DNA of 64,000 nt, from the NCBI GenBank assembly GCA_964016885.1, contig OZ024743.1, positions 343,373,371 to 343,437,370 on the forward strand, read 5' to 3'. Position 1 is the stretch's first letter; every line of letters starts with the position of its first letter. This document shows positions 9,928 through 21,983 of this stretch, piece after piece. The notes beneath the pieces are model-generated. The model did not search any database and was not told the DNA's origin. It saw only the letters and a list, made by a program, of their open reading frames with translations. Both the position numbers and the translations under genes were made by a program. This stretch comes from Eledone cirrhosa (taxonomy: Eukaryota; Mollusca; Cephalopoda; Octopoda; Eledonidae).

Positions 9928-10061
9928 TACAGTATAGAGGTAACCGAGACTGTAGATATGTATATAAATTTACATATTTTTAGTGTATAAACATGTAAAC
10001 ATGTCAAATATATGTAAATTTATATACACATTTATGCAGTCTCAGTTGCTTCTATACAGTA
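9928..10061. repeat. Inverted repeat, arms about 50 bp
   Basis: The left arm (9928-9976, tacagtatagaggtaaccga...) pairs with the right arm (10011-10061, ...ctcagttgcttctatacagta). The spacer is about 34 nt and AT-rich. Related sequence (gtaaccgagactgcac) occurs at 35505-35580, so this is probably a small dispersed element. Confidence 0.75.
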
Positions 10062-10104
10062 GGTACACAAATATAACTTGATTCATGAAAGAGAGAGAAG
10101 TTTT

Positions 10105-10275
10105 TTTGCAGTCTCCAATTACCAGATTCCAACTTCTCAACCAAATTCACTCACAAGTCATTAGTCAACCCTAGGCTATAGTAAAAGACACTTTCCCAAA
10201 GTTCCATGCAACAGGATAGAGCCTCAAACCATGTGGTTGCAAAGCAAACTTTCTAACTACACACCCGTGCCTTCC
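10105..10275 (-). mobile_element. SINE-E fragment (minus)
   Basis: Reverse-strand signature: a head with ttagaaagtttgctttgcaac and ccatgtggtttgaggctc, then tggaactttgggaaagtgtc and tactatagcctagggttgac. This is the tRNA-derived SINE type common throughout the window. Confidence 0.7.
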
Positions 10276-10864
10276 CTGACCCTATATGAAATGAAATAAC
10301 TTGAAGAAAGTGATTTATTCATCAATGAAGTAATCATTTCTCATTACAGCTATTATAAATACTGAAATGTCCAACTTACAAAGGAAGATATAGGGAACTG
10401 AAGTGGTAAATTCCTTGATTATCATTGCAATGTAAAACGCACCAACAACATATTAAAATGACAACTTCTAAAGCACACTTATACAATAATCCTCTGAAAC
10501 AACTTCACAGGAATAATATTTTCATTGCAAGTGTATTCATAAAACTAGAAAGATATGTTGATGATGTGTGTTATGAGGCATTGATTAATAAAGCAATTAT
10601 GCATTCTATATCAATCAGCCTTTCCTGAATAAATACAAAGAGCGAGAAATAACTATGTATAAAGAATTCTTAATCAGTGACATGCATTAAAATTACATTT
10701 TGAAATGGCATCTTCTAGTTGTAATGATATAACATCTAATATAAACCTTTTCTCTTTGCCATCACAACAATGCCATTTTCCCATTTCAATTTCCTTATCT
10801 CATATAGAAATGTATATGTATGCATACGCAAACACACACATACATGTATGTACATATACATACA
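10276..10864. other. AT-rich intronic spacer, no gene seen
   Basis: Short ORFs (10425-10628, 10705-10974) lack any recognisable motif. CATA-type repeats lie at 10810-10865. Confidence 0.5.
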
Positions 10865-11060
10865 CGATTGCTGTAATAACGTCCATTTTCTCTGCTAGCA
10901 AAGGTTGGACACATAAATCATGTGCCTTTTATTGTAGCATGAACACTAGGGAAATTGTTGTGTCCTTGGCATAGCTAAAGCATCTTCTCAACCCTTTGTT
11001 TGTCAGGTTTTCTATGGTTTTATGCCCTTCTTATTTATCACCAACGACTTTACAGAAGTG
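10865..11060 (-). mobile_element. Old LINE-I tail fragment (minus)
   Basis: Decayed versions of the tail words can be aligned: aacctttgctagcagagaaa, agaaaacctgacaaac and cataaaaccatag. Confidence 0.5.
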
Positions 11061-11093
11061 CACTATGTGATTGTATTTGATCTGCTTCTTTGT

Positions 11094-11230
11094 TCTGAGT
11101 TCAGATTCCACTGAAGTCAACTTTGCTTTTCATCCTTCCAAGGTTGATAAAATAAAGTACCAATAAGGTTGATTTAATCAACTTTCCCTCATCTAAATTG
11201 CTAGTCTTGTGTCTAAATTAGAAATTATTA
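11094..11230 (+). mobile_element. Old SINE-B copy
   Basis: gagttcagattccactgaag, ttcatccttccaaggttgat and aaataaagtaccaataaggt align with SINE-B, and the 3' end cttgtgtctaaattagaaat is recognisable. Confidence 0.65.
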
Positions 11231-12859
11231 TTGAGTTGGTGTTTAGAACATACTTGATAAAGATTTTTACATAAAATTTTGCTAGGTTTTTAGATAAATA
11301 TATATAAACTTTAAAATAAACAGCTTTGTATCATTGAACTGGCAAGGAGGGAGCTTAGTTTCAAGTAATTTGGTATCAAAAGGGGTAACAGCAGTAAACA
11401 AATTCAACAGATTCATCAAACAATATTCAAATTCAAACCTGTCTACTGTTAAAACTTTGATTAATCAACAAAATTAATAATTACAATTGTTTCTCAGAAT
11501 GAGATGTTTCATTGCATTTTTGTTAATTAATCAAACACACATAATATTCTATTTGAACATCTCATATAAAAGCATAATCAACTTAATTGTGTTTGTTATA
11601 TTTATATTTTTAATTCTTTATCTTAACCTATTTGATATCAAACTACCTGAAACTACTCCTAGTACTATAATACAAAGGTATTTATTTTAAAGTGTTTTTT
11701 TTTATATTTATCTAAAATAATTTCACCATAATTTAACGTTATGTTCCAAACATCAGCTCAATATTAAGGAAATTAATTATATTACTAAATTTCAACAAAT
11801 TTTTTATTATTTCCAAAATAATTTGAACATTTCAGGCAATGTCTTTCATTAAAATGTATAGTAAGAACTGGGTTATTGATAAAAGTAAATTTGTGTGTGT
11901 ACATACACACAAGAATGCAGACGGACAGACACGTGTGTGTTTCAAGTTTCAATGATTGCATTGTTTAGACAGGTTGTCATATCCTGTAGCTTGATATGTC
12001 AGGTGACGATGTCTTATTTATAACCTCACTATGTTTATAATATTTATAAAATGTTTATTTACATGAACATTTTGCATATGATTTAATATACAACCCAAGT
12101 CATTTATCAATCACGCTATGTCAGAGCATCACTTCCTCCCATTGATTAGAGCTCACCAGCTTTTGCTCTTTATGCAAATGAGCTTCATCAGCCAATGTTC
12201 ACAAACATAAAACCTATAAGCTTCTAGCTTATTTTCGTCTTAGCATCCAAGAAGAAGTAAGCCCCTCTTACGATGGTTAAGGAACCAGAAACAGTGCCCT
12301 TAAAAGTGCTCTCCCTTGTTTGGTTGCTAAAGACCAGTGGTGATTATTCACAGCTAAAATTTCATAGAACATTCAATCATCTTTATAGTTATTTTTATTT
12401 AGTCTTTTATTCTTGTGTTTTTCTACAAATCTGAAAATAAACTTAAGCTCTTGACACAATGGAATCCCACTTAAATACGCACACACACCACAGAACAAAA
12501 CACCACTTGGGCTTTTATTCTGAATAGACAAGGAATTTTCTATTTAAAGCAATAGAATTTTCTAGTAAATCAGTTGAATCTTGACCTGTTGAACCTCACC
12601 TCCACCCTCACCAGCCCACCTACATAAAGAATATAAGAGATTTTGAGACAAAATTCACATACAAAGCTACAAAGCTTACATGTTCTAACTGTCCACAGAA
12701 TATGAGGACAAACTTTTTAAATATTTAATAAGATTGACATATCTGGTAATATTTGATAAAACTTCATTTAATGTAACAAATATTAGAAAGTGAGTGAGAA
12801 AAGGGAGATATGTGTTATACTTTTGTTAGTAAATGTCTACATTAATTAAGGGTGTTTAA
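11231..12859. other. AT-rich intronic stretch without a recognised gene
   Basis: It is mostly unique AT-rich DNA. A 67-codon ORF at 11487-11690 is Ile/Leu/Phe-rich and reflects base composition. The only distinctive part is an octamer/CCAAT cluster near 12168-12205 (listed separately). Confidence 0.5.
12168..12225. promoter_or_regulatory. Octamer (tatgcaaatgag), CCAAT and TATA-like cluster
   Basis: tatgcaaatgag is the exact reverse complement of ctcatttgcata, the octamer form used in animal histone H2B promoters. ccaatg follows about 15 bp later and cctataag about 20 bp after that. No histone ORF could be found on either side, so it is either chance or the remains of a promoter. Confidence 0.25.
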
Positions 12860-13057
12860 CTCTTTGGCATTTAAACCAGCCATACCTGACCAGAATTCTC
12901 TCAACTCTCTCTGCTCATACTGATATTAAGGTATTGTTCTCAACATAAATAATATCAAAATCTCATAGATTCAATATTATATGAAATAATTATGTGAGGT
13001 AAAGCCTTTACAGTGAAAATACAATAGTAAATATAGAGTAATGTAAATGCTAAAGGG
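12860..13057 (-). mobile_element. MITE-1 (piggyBac-like), copy 1
   Basis: Termini ctctttggcattta and taaatgctaaaggg form inverted repeats, flanked on both sides by TTAA. The interior is shared with seven other copies (ggccagaattctctcacctc, aaggtattgttctcaaaata). TTAA target plus CCC-type ends is the piggyBac signature. No transposase is present. Confidence 0.85.
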
Positions 13058-13199
13058 TTAAGTATAAAGTCTAGTATGATTCAATATTTAAGGGTATGTT
13101 AAGTGGTCACTAGTGTCTATGTGGTTTCAGTGTGTATGGTAATTATCACTAGGTTCATTGTGAGAACGTGTTATATCATCACTAGTATGAGTCAGTATT

Positions 13200-13344
13200 A
13201 ACTAACAACTTTACAGGGTATACTGGATGTGTTAGGTCAGCTTTTGTAGAAGAAACTTGTCCATGGTGCCACACAATAGGATAGTACTCGAAAACCACAT
13301 AGTTGCAAAATGAATGTCTTAACCACACAGCCATTTGTGCACCT
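13200..13344 (-). mobile_element. SINE-E fragment (minus)
   Basis: Reverse-strand signature: ggctgtgtggttaagacatt, ctatgtggttttcgag and tgtgtggcaccatggacaag. Confidence 0.7.
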
Positions 13345-13653
13345 AATTTGTTCTCAATGAAAATTTGAATAGTCAAACACCAGGTAACGACAGACTAATA
13401 TAAATACCACCTTAGTGTATCAATCAAGTTTGAGATATAAATAAGCTCTTTAAATAAAATTGTAACAAAATATCCATATCGACTTCAATGATTATAAATG
13501 GATTAAAATAAAAGCTATATTAGACATAGTAAATGAATTTGTTTTTGTAGGTGAATCTATCTACAATGCAATCACACCTAATCCTCTCCTGGGATGGCAT
13601 AAATGATGAGGCAAGCAGTCTAAAACATGGATTGGCATGATTAAGTCGGATCA
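13345..13653. other. AT-rich spacer, no gene seen
   Basis: No repeat or coding feature could be identified. Confidence 0.5.
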
Positions 13654-14790
13654 TCATCATCACCGTTTTACGTCCGTTCTTCCACGCTTGCATGGGTTAG
13701 ACGGGTTGTCCTGTTGCGGGCAGTGTCCAGTCGGCTGACCATCTTGCTCATACGGGAACTGATTCTGGCTTGATTTCTACAGCTGGATGCCCTTCCTAAC
13801 ACCAACCTCATTTACAGTGAGTGCTGGATGCTTTTTTTTCCGTGGCGCCTACACATCCACTTTACAGTGTGGGCTGGGTGCTTTTTTGCCGTGGCACCTC
13901 CATGACCACTTTGCAGTGGGAGGGTGTGGGGCATATTGTCTATATGCTTCAGCTTCAGCTTATACCCGTGGGGGGGGTCGGGTCTTCTGTATTACTGCGT
14001 GACGCCAGAGGTCACGGCCGTGTGTCATCGCCTTTGAGAGGTGTAATTGGGTATGGTCGGCTTTTATCATCTCATCCCAGGTTTCCTTGGGTCTCCCCAC
14101 CCTGCGGTTTCCATCGACTTCTAGTGCTCTGCACGTTTTTATGCTGCTGTCATCCTTCATATGCATCACATGTCCATACCAACGCAACCGCCTCTCCTGC
14201 ACACAGCATTTGATTCCTCTTATGCTCAGTCTCTATCTCAATTCATTTATGCTTTGCCGTTCGCGTATATTACTATTACACATCCATCGGAGCATGCAGG
14301 CTTCGTTTCTTTCTAATCTACGCAAGTCTTCCACAGGCAGCGCCCAGGTCTCACTACCATGTAACATTGCTGTTCGTATATGCGCATCATACAGTCTGCC
14401 TTTCATTTTGAGGGAAAAGCCTTTTGCAGCTTGCAGTGTCAGTAGCTCCCTGAACTTCTTCCATCCCGTTCTTACCCTAGTTATTGTACTTTCCAAACAC
14501 GTACCTCCGCTGCTAATTCGGTCACCTAGGTAGCAGAAGCTGTCTACTGTTTCTACAGAGCCCTCTCAGAGATTGGTGGTACTTGTTTCCTGTGGCTGTT
14601 TGCTGCTTGCTGTCCCAGCACAGCTGCTGCATGTGAAGCCTACATTCTTAGTTAAACTTACTGAGATCCCGCTACATCTCTTGTGTTCCCATTTTTTGCA
14701 TTTGGGGCAGAGAATGGAGTTCCTACCTACACCTTTCCTACATACTGAGCAAGTCCATTTCCCTGAGGGGATCTGGGTTATCTGGCCCTT
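13654..14790 (-). mobile_element. LINE-I copy (minus), 5'-truncated at the finger
   Basis: Read on the minus strand, it starts at the finger (about 14790), runs through the thumb and C-terminal region, and ends in a 3' UTR with a (GAT)n terminus at 13654-13666. The 3' UTR carries the cacggcaaaaaagcacccag blocks that make up the 3' half of SINE-A. Confidence 0.9.
13960..14782 (-). pseudogene. LINE-I finger, thumb and C-terminal fragments
   Basis: Three ORF pieces are visible: 14566-14782 (SGKWTCSVCRKGVGRNSIL then CPKCKKWEHKRCSGI), 14233-14496 (RVRTGWKKFRELL, LHGSETWALPVEDL, MLRWMCNSNIRERQS) and 13960-14202 (ERRLRWYGHVMHMKDD, GRPKETWDEM). They are separated by frameshifts or stops. The finger Cys/His residues look intact. 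Confidence 0.88.
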
Positions 14791-15002
14791 ATGTATATGA
14801 TGTCCAAAGCTGAAATCATGATTGACTAACAATATCCATGTTGGATATCTGTAATTGCTGTGCATGAATGACCTCTGTTTCAGATGCTGTACAACCCAAT
14901 AAATGAAATGGTAAAATGAGATGAAATAGCTGAACCAAATGGTTGAAACCCCTTATATTTTTTTAGAGTACATGGACAAATTTATCATTATTATATTTGT
15001 AA

Positions 15003-15186
15003 ATTGGCAGTATCGGTAGAGGGTCGGACGCCATGCTTTAACGCATAGAGTTACGGCCCTTGCCATTCTGAGTTCAAATCCCGTTGAGGTTAACTTTGCC
15101 TTTCATCCTTACGGGGTCGATAAAATAAAGTACCAGTAATGTCCTGGGTAATTGCTGGCTTTGTGCCAGTAGTAGAAACAATTATA
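15003..15186 (+). mobile_element. SINE-B, near full-length
   Basis: Head ttggcagtatcggtagaggg, B-box-like gagttcaaatcccgttgagg, body cctttcatccttacggggtc and 3' end gtagaaacaattat are all present. Confidence 0.88.
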
Positions 15187-15198
15187 TTTCTAATATGA

Positions 15199-15440
15199 GA
15201 AGGTATGTAGTTTAGTGGTTAGAGTGTTTGGTTCAATGTCACAAGATCATGAGTTTGATTCCCAGTGCTGTATTGTGTCCTTGAGCAAGACTTATTTCCA
15301 ATTCCTCCAGTCCACTCAGCTAGAGAACTAAATTAAGAGCACAAATGTTTGTGGAATGCTCAGGCACTTGCATGTTAATTTTACAAGCAGCCAGTTCCAT
15401 TCTTCGAACAACTGGAACAATCATCATCAAAAATGGTAGA
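15199..15440 (+). mobile_element. SINE-D, tRNA-derived, ending in A-rich/(CA)n
   Basis: The head has an A-box-like tagtttagtggttagag and a B-box-like gatcatgagtttgattccc, then ttgtgtccttgagcaagact. The 3' part (gaatgctcaggcacttgcat, tggaacaatcatcatc) differs from SINE-A. It runs into poly(A) and a long (CA)n tract. Confidence 0.75.
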
Positions 15441-15454
15441 GGTCCAAAAAAAAA

Positions 15455-15459
<5 letters not shown>

Positions 15460-15528
<69 letters not shown>
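15460..15528. repeat. (CA)n microsatellite
   Basis: About 34 uninterrupted CA units follow a 12-base A run. The ORFs in both directions are repeat translations. Confidence 0.95.
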
Positions 15529-15529
<1 letters not shown>

Positions 15530-16080
15530 CTAATATGCAAACAAAAAGAGATGGAAGTCAATTTGTTCCATTTTATGTTGTCACTTTAACAAAGGCTAAT
15601 AATATACATGTGTAGTGTGACATTATACGCAAGTATATATGCATGTAGATATGATACATCAAAGAAAATTGTAATTGACAATATAGACAGAAATTGAATG
15701 AAGACTGTGTTACACTCTCTTATTAATCAGTAATGTAATCCATGATACATTAAAAAAAAGACGATATTATATAAACTGCATTAGGAGAAAATTAGTGACA
15801 GAAATATATGAATATTTATTTAAACGATCGCTAACCGGAAGTGTTGACATTTGAAAATTTTAAAGAAGTGAATCTTTAAATAAGTAATAAAATATATTTA
15901 ATGAACAGCCACAAAATTTAGTAAATAAATTATGTAATATTCATTCGTTATTTATTCAAAGTAATCCAACTTATTTTACTAATGGGATAAAAATTTATAA
16001 ACTGTACGCAGTCACGCGCTCCTTACTTTATTATAGTTTAGATTTCACCAAACTAATGAGGCATGAATGAGTGTTCGAGT
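15529..16080. other. AT-rich spacer, no gene seen
   Basis: No recognisable repeat or ORF. Confidence 0.5.
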
Positions 16081-16400
16081 TATTTAATCAATGGAACAGC
16101 CTGCTTGTAAAACTAATGGTTAAGTGGCTGAACATTCCACAGACACATGTATTCTTAAAGTAATTTTCAGGGAGATTTAGAGTGACACACTTTGTATCAA
16201 GACTGGTCCTTTGAATTACAGGTACGGTCCGCCTGAGGAGCTTCTGAACAGTTTCTGTCTACCAACATTAACTCACAAGGCAGGGGTTAACATGTGACTA
16301 TAGTAAATGACACTTGTCCAAGATGCCACACTGTGAAATTGAACCAAGAACTCAATGATTATGAAGCAAACTTCTTAACCATTTGGCTATGCTCCACCCT
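16081..16400 (-). mobile_element. SINE-E, long copy (minus)
   Basis: On the minus strand: head tggttaagaagtttgcttca, B-box-like gagttcttggttcaatttca, gtgtggcatcttggacaagt, then body gagttaatgttggtagacag, cctgtaattcaaaggaccag and 3' end agcaggctgttccattg. Related copies are at 30294-30550 (+) and 32112-32432 (-). Confidence 0.75.
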
Positions 16401-16998
16401 GACTCAATGTAACAAACAATAGATACACAAGGCATTGTTTGTGGATTATGAAGACATAAAAGAACTAGCCACTAGATTATTGATTACCAATATTGATTAT
16501 CTGTATTAATTTTGGCACATTTTGTTTAATAAATGGTACATAGACAAAGGACTGTAGGAGAATTCACAGGAGAGATTTCATATAGTCTTGTAATACATTA
16601 ATAAATGAATCTTCATACAATTTAGTTTGGGACCCCTTTCATATCATGCCTTTGTTCATTTTCATGTCATTTTTTTCACTAACGCCTCTTTCTCTCCCTA
16701 TATACATGTGTGTGTATGTGTGTGTGTGTGTGTGTGTGTGAGGGGGGGGGGGGGGGGGGGGGGTATGTGTAATTGTTGAGAGGCATTGTAATAAAACTCA
16801 AAAAGAACCATAACCAAAGTAAAGTACTCAATACATCAAAGTAAAGAGTGTACATTAGTTTAAACATTAGTTTAATGAAAAGTGACTCTTACAGGACTAG
16901 TTCTGTTACCTTCACTTAAGAATTTTTTAGAGAGATGAAAGCTTAACCGAAGGAAGCAGAATTAGTCCTTAACAAATCAATACACTTATAACTATATA
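16401..16998. other. Spacer with (GT)n and a long poly-G run
   Basis: (TG)n at about 16708-16740 is followed by an uninterrupted G run at 16742-16763. The rest is AT-rich. No gene. Confidence 0.6.
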
Positions 16999-17003
16999 TT
17001 TTA

Positions 17004-17510
17004 CGGAGTAGATAGACCCAGAAAAACGTGGGACGATTTGATAAATTCCGACCTTACACACTTGCACCTCTCTAAGACAATGTCACTGGACCGAGATCTT
17101 TGGCGCCACGCAGTAATACAGAAGACCCGCCTTGCCTATGTACAAAGCGAAACCTACAGTCAGTAGGCACCTCTTAACCAAATATACACCCCCCAATCCA
17201 CTACCCTTACTCTATCCTCCCACTCCCACCAACACCACCCTCTCTTTATAAAGTTGGTACCACAACATTCAGTCCAAATAAATGAGATAATGAGATCGAG
17301 ATCGTGTAGGTGTCACAACAAAAAAAAACACACAGTCCACGCTGTAATGTGGCCGTGTAGGTAACACGGTAAAAAGTTCCCAGTCCACACTGTAAATGTG
17401 GTTGGTGTTAGGAAGGGCATCCAGCTGTAGAAAACCTGCCAGATAGTCCTATATGAGCGAGACATGGTCACCCGACCAACCTTGCCTAAAGTGGGCAAAT
17501 CAGATTGCTA
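17004..17510 (+). mobile_element. LINE-I 3' end fragment
   Basis: It starts within the C-terminal codons (gacccagaaaaacgtgggac, corresponding to RPRKTW), then continues through the 3' UTR to the tail block at 17400-17420. The UTR carries a single 112-bp unit. Confidence 0.85.
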
Positions 17511-18960
17511 ATTTGGTTCAACATACAAATAAAATAAGGTGTATGTCATGGGTCAAGATTTCAATTTAATATTATTAAGATTAATATTTTCTTCAACTGT
17601 GTTTGTTGGACAAACAATGTTTTCTCTCCAATTGAGAGATTTCATCTGCATTCCTGAACAGTATTGCTACTATTTGTCTTTTATCAAGAGAACAATAACA
17701 AGCAAAATATTTTAAGGCCATTTTCCCTTACCTTAGCCTGCCTCCCTTCACATTTACCCTCCCCACACATACACACTCAAGCTAAGATTTCTTTATCAAT
17801 ACTTAGCTCCTCCCCCTCCCAATATGTCCCTTCCTCTCCTCCACTTGAACCCTGTTTTCCACTACCTTACTTTGCCTCCCCCTATATCATTGATTTATTC
17901 CTCCTCCCAAAAACTAAAAGGTATATCAACATTTAGGTCCCCTCTGCCAATATGCCCTTTCCTTTTCTCTTGACCCCCTCGTCTGTCTTCCTCACCCACT
18001 TTATTCTGTCTTCTGATGTTATTGATCCCCTCAATTAAGGCTGAAAACAACATCAATGTTTAGGTCCTTCACCCTACCAATATGCACCTTCTCTTCTGTT
18101 TGACCTCTCCTCTCCCACCTGACTTTCCAAATTTCCTTACTACTTAAACCACCCCACCTATCCTCTCACATACTCATTGCCCAAATAATTGAGTGACTAC
18201 TTGAGTTCTGTCAGGCTCCCCTCACTCTGATGCCCATCCATCCACTCCACACTCACTGAGAGACGCTGTTACACATAGTGAGTTATTATCAACTTAGCCC
18301 AGCATATATTCATTGGTATTGTGAAGAATATAACTCTCATAACACCAGGTCCTTAGGTGGCTGATAGAGAAACAACTTTCAGATATGAAGGTTAGCTGCG
18401 AATATATTGCATAAGTAGTCCCAGCCCAAATCCCAGGTTACCCTTTGGCAAAGCATAGTTCCCAGTAGCTACCTGTGCAATGTTATGTGAAGAAACATTT
18501 GGAAAGCAGGAATGGTGGTCGTGCTAAAAAGTGAACAAAAAGTGAACAAAAAGTGAACAAAAAATGAACCAATGATCAGGTCAATAGTAAGGTAACTGCC
18601 TCCAACAGACGGGCACTGCACCCGAGAAAGTTTTTGCAAGTTATCACAGTATTTCTGTAACAGAAAACATGACAGATACAGCCAACAGCTCCACAGTTAG
18701 AGCCTGTGATTCCCTACCCTTACATGGTCCTGATGAAGGCTCAGTTGCTTCCTATGAAGATGACTGATGTTCGCTAATCTCACACTCAAAGATAAGCTTC
18801 CAGTCACTTTTCAAAGCCACCTTCACAACCCAATGTTTACTCTAACTCTCTTCCCTTCCCAGTAGACAAGCAACATGTAGCTGCTATTGTTACATGCCCC
18901 AGTGTTCTCACCTCTATTCTCCCATCTATCCCTTCCCATCTGCCTGGCTGAGGACTCAAC
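17511..18960. other. Pyrimidine-rich spacer, no recognised gene
   Basis: C/T-rich sequence dominates 17690-18330, which produces a Pro/Ser/Leu-rich ORF (17664-17936) of no apparent meaning. A gtgaacaaaaa unit is repeated about four times at 18528-18570. Confidence 0.5.
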
Positions 18961-18969
18961 CATTGCCCT

Positions 18970-19085
18970 ACTATTGGTACCTCAATCGAGTGCAACCAGT
19001 ACACTCTGTAATGTGGTTAGCATTAGGAAGGGTATTCAACCATAGAATTCATGCCAAAATGGAACATATGAACATTATCATTTAA
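18970..19085 (+). mobile_element. Old LINE/SINE tail fragment
   Basis: gtggttagcattaggaaggg, followed by tattcaaccatagaattcat, is a decayed form of the conserved tail. Confidence 0.5.
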
Positions 19086-19360
19086 CACCCAGATATATAT
19101 ATATATATATATAGGTATGCACCTGTATCTACATGTAGATAGCTGTCAGGTAAGGGAGGCTAAATTATCTAAGATGTCCTTCCTTTTTGTAAGACTGTGG
19201 GATATGATTTAACTGGTATATCTAGCAGCTGAAGCACTGCATACAGGATGCTGATGTCTGCAGTAGTGTTGATAGTTGTTGTGATGTTTGTTTACGATTG
19301 TGGTGGTGGTGTTTGTGATAGCAGGATTGGGGTAGTGGTGATGATGGTTGTGATTAAGAT

Positions 19361-19755
19361 AGACCTGCCTTGCCTAAGTACAAAGCGAAACCTACAATCA
19401 GTAGGCACCTCTTAACCAAAAATACACCCCCATCCCACTACCCCTACCTCCATCTACACCATCCCTTTCTCTGTAAAGTTATGTTGGTACCACAACATCC
19501 AGTTCTAAATAAATGAGGTCGTGTAGGTGTCACGACAAAAAAACACAGTCCACACTGTAATGTGTCCATGTATGTAACACGGTAAAAACCTCCCAGTCCA
19601 CACTTTAAACGCGTTTGGTGTTAGGAAGGGCATCCAGCCATAGAAAACCTGCCAGACAGTCCTATACGAGCAAGACAACCAATCTTGCCTCAAGTGGGAC
19701 AATTCCCGTCTAAACCCATGCTAGCGTGGAAGATAGACGTTAAACGATGATGAAG
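19361..19755 (+). mobile_element. LINE-I 3' UTR fragment
   Basis: It starts at gacctgccttgcctaagtac (last codons) and runs through aaacctacaatcagtaggca and the single 112-bp unit to gttaaacgatgatgaa at the 3' terminus. Confidence 0.85.
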
Positions 19756-20233
19756 AGAAAAAGTAAAAGCAGGAGATATAAGAGGAGGTTTGGATAATTT
19801 AAGAAGAAAAATTAATTTAGGAGGCTTATGTACAGATGATTAAGATTAAATATAAAGATGGTATAAAGATAACTACATGGAGTTTACTGTCTTCAGGAAA
19901 CTAACTTGAGCATTTAATCACCTAACCCCCACCTCTGTCTAAATGTAAGAGTATGGTCATGTTTCAACAGCTAAATTTTATTGGGATAATGGTTCTTTAT
20001 TTCTATTCTCTAGATATTTCTATGGTCATTGTTCTGCTCAACTTTCTTCACAAGGTTGCAAAACAGGTGATTGTCTTTCGATTAATTTTCATTCTTTCAC
20101 TGTGGTGTCCCCTTTTGTAAGCATTTCTACTCTAGTAGTTTCTTTCCACAGCTGGTTACCTTATGAAATTCTCTTCCTTCTTGTTTGATTGATGAATATG
20201 TATAATGTTAATTATTTTAAATCTTCTACTGAG
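19756..20233. other. AT-rich spacer, no gene seen
   Basis: No recognised feature. Confidence 0.5.
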
Positions 20234-20578
20234 GAGGCACATGGCTTAGTGGTTAGAGCATTGGCCTTGCAATCGAAAGGTTGTGAGTTCAATTCTCAGA
20301 CCGGGTGATGTGGGTCACTATCATTCCACTGCAAAGTGGTCGTGGAGGTGCCACGGCAAAAAAAAAAAAAAAAAAAAAAAAAAAACACCCAGCCCACACT
20401 GTAAAGTGGACGTGTTGGCGCCACGGAAAAAAAAAAGCACCCACCACTCACTGTAAATGAGGTTGGTGTTAGGAAGGGCATCCAGCTGTAGAAATCAAGC
20501 CAGAATCAGTTCCCGTCCCACCCTTGCAAGCAGGGAAAAGCAGACGTAAAAATTATGATGATGATGATGATGATGATT
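20234..20578 (+). mobile_element. SINE-A, full-length with internal poly(A) expansion
   Basis: The head has the A and B boxes as at 4449. A 26-nt A run sits at about 20359-20385, within the cacggcaaaa block, where the LINE-I 3' UTR has only a few A. It ends in (GAT)n/(TTA)n. Confidence 0.88.
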
Positions 20579-20604
20579 ATTATTATTTAGGCAGTAAATT
20601 AGCA

Positions 20605-20750
20605 GGGTTGTTGAAATGTTGAATAGAATGTTTTGAAGTATTCACTCCAGTTCTCTGTACTCTCAGTTCAAGTCCCACCAAGGTCAACTTTGCTTTTCAA
20701 TCTTTTGAAGGTCAATAAAAAAAAGTACCAGTCCAGTACTGGAGTTGATT
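20605..20750 (+). mobile_element. Old SINE-B copy
   Basis: tcagttcaagtcccaccaag, gtcaactttgcttttcaatc and aaaaaaagtaccagtccagt are recognisable. Confidence 0.6.
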
Positions 20751-21983
20751 CATTTTCTATATCTCTTTTCCACTTTCTCTCTATAAGTATCTCTCATTGG
20801 AGAGACATGGAGATAGGATGGTTGTGCCATATTTGAGATGCTGTATGTTACTATGGCGCTCCTACAACCCCATCAGAAGTTACAGATTCATACATACTTA
20901 TTTACTAATTTCTAGAATAGTATCATTATGTATATTTTCTTTTTCCTTCCTCCCTTTTCAGTTTCCTTTGTCTTAAATCAAGTCACTTGCCAAACAAGTA
21001 CAACTCTAAAATAAACCATATCAATCTCACCATTCACAAAAGGCCTGCAAATGTCTTAACCACAACCCATTCAATAATACTGATGATTTACACAATAAAC
21101 ACACTCGGTACATTTTGCAGAGTGGTTGGCAATAGGAAAGGTGTCTAGCCATAGAAAACTTGCCAAACATAGGGTCCGGACAACTCTTCAGCTGTGTTAA
21201 AGATATGAAAACCTCCTCAGAGGTGTCACAAAAAAATGTACTTAGTAGAGAATAAGATTGTATGTAAGCAAGTTGCAGGCCACTGGCCCAACTGAATACA
21301 CTGTAGAGTATGAAAACGAGATACAGGCCACCAGGCTATCCAAGGAGTCAGTAGCTCCACTTGAGTATTGACTCGGTTTATTGATAACCCGTCCAACCTT
21401 TGCTAGCAGGGAAAGCAGATGTTCAACAATGATGATGATCCCCTCTGACAAGCTTACAAAAAAAAAAGAAATCAGTAGCAGCTGAAAAAAAGAAAATGTT
21501 GAATATTTTAGCCACTAAATGTCCTAGTCATGAGTTGGGATGGCACGAAACCAGCAGGCTCTAAGGAGCATAGGCCATAATAGTGACAGTAACAAATGTA
21601 GAGAAGATAGCATGTTTATGGTGAGAGGTTAGAGTGTGTAGTCAAGTAACCTCATGCCAATCAGAGGGGTAGAACAGTCTTTGATATTTGTATTTATAGT
21701 AACAGTACCATACTAGACATAGGAGAAATATTTCATTGTAGCTCCCACTTAAATTTCATGAAGTGTTAGTAGTTGTTGGGAGCAAAAGTATTTTCTGGCT
21801 CTAAGGAGGAAGGCAAGTCTTTGCTTCACTAGTACTTATTTTATCAACCCTGGAAGGATGAAAAGCAAAATCTACTCCAGCACGATTCAATTGAGGGCAG
21901 AATGAGAGATGGCTAAACACCATATGGTATTTTGTTTAACTCTCTACCAATTCTACCAACTGCCCTCCAATTAATAATAATTC
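20751..21983. other. Spacer with decayed tail fragments, no gene seen
   Basis: Old LINE/SINE tail words occur at about 21120-21160 (ggttggcaataggaaaggtg) and 21395-21440. Old SINE-B-like sequence lies at 21820-21900. No credible ORF. Confidence 0.5.

Noticed and set aside
13787..14533. Plus-strand ORFs of 130-148 codons
   Set aside because: Shadows of the minus-strand LINE-I thumb and 3' UTR.
15320..15615. ORFs of poly(CysVal) or poly(ThrHis)
   Set aside because: Translations of the (CA)n microsatellite.
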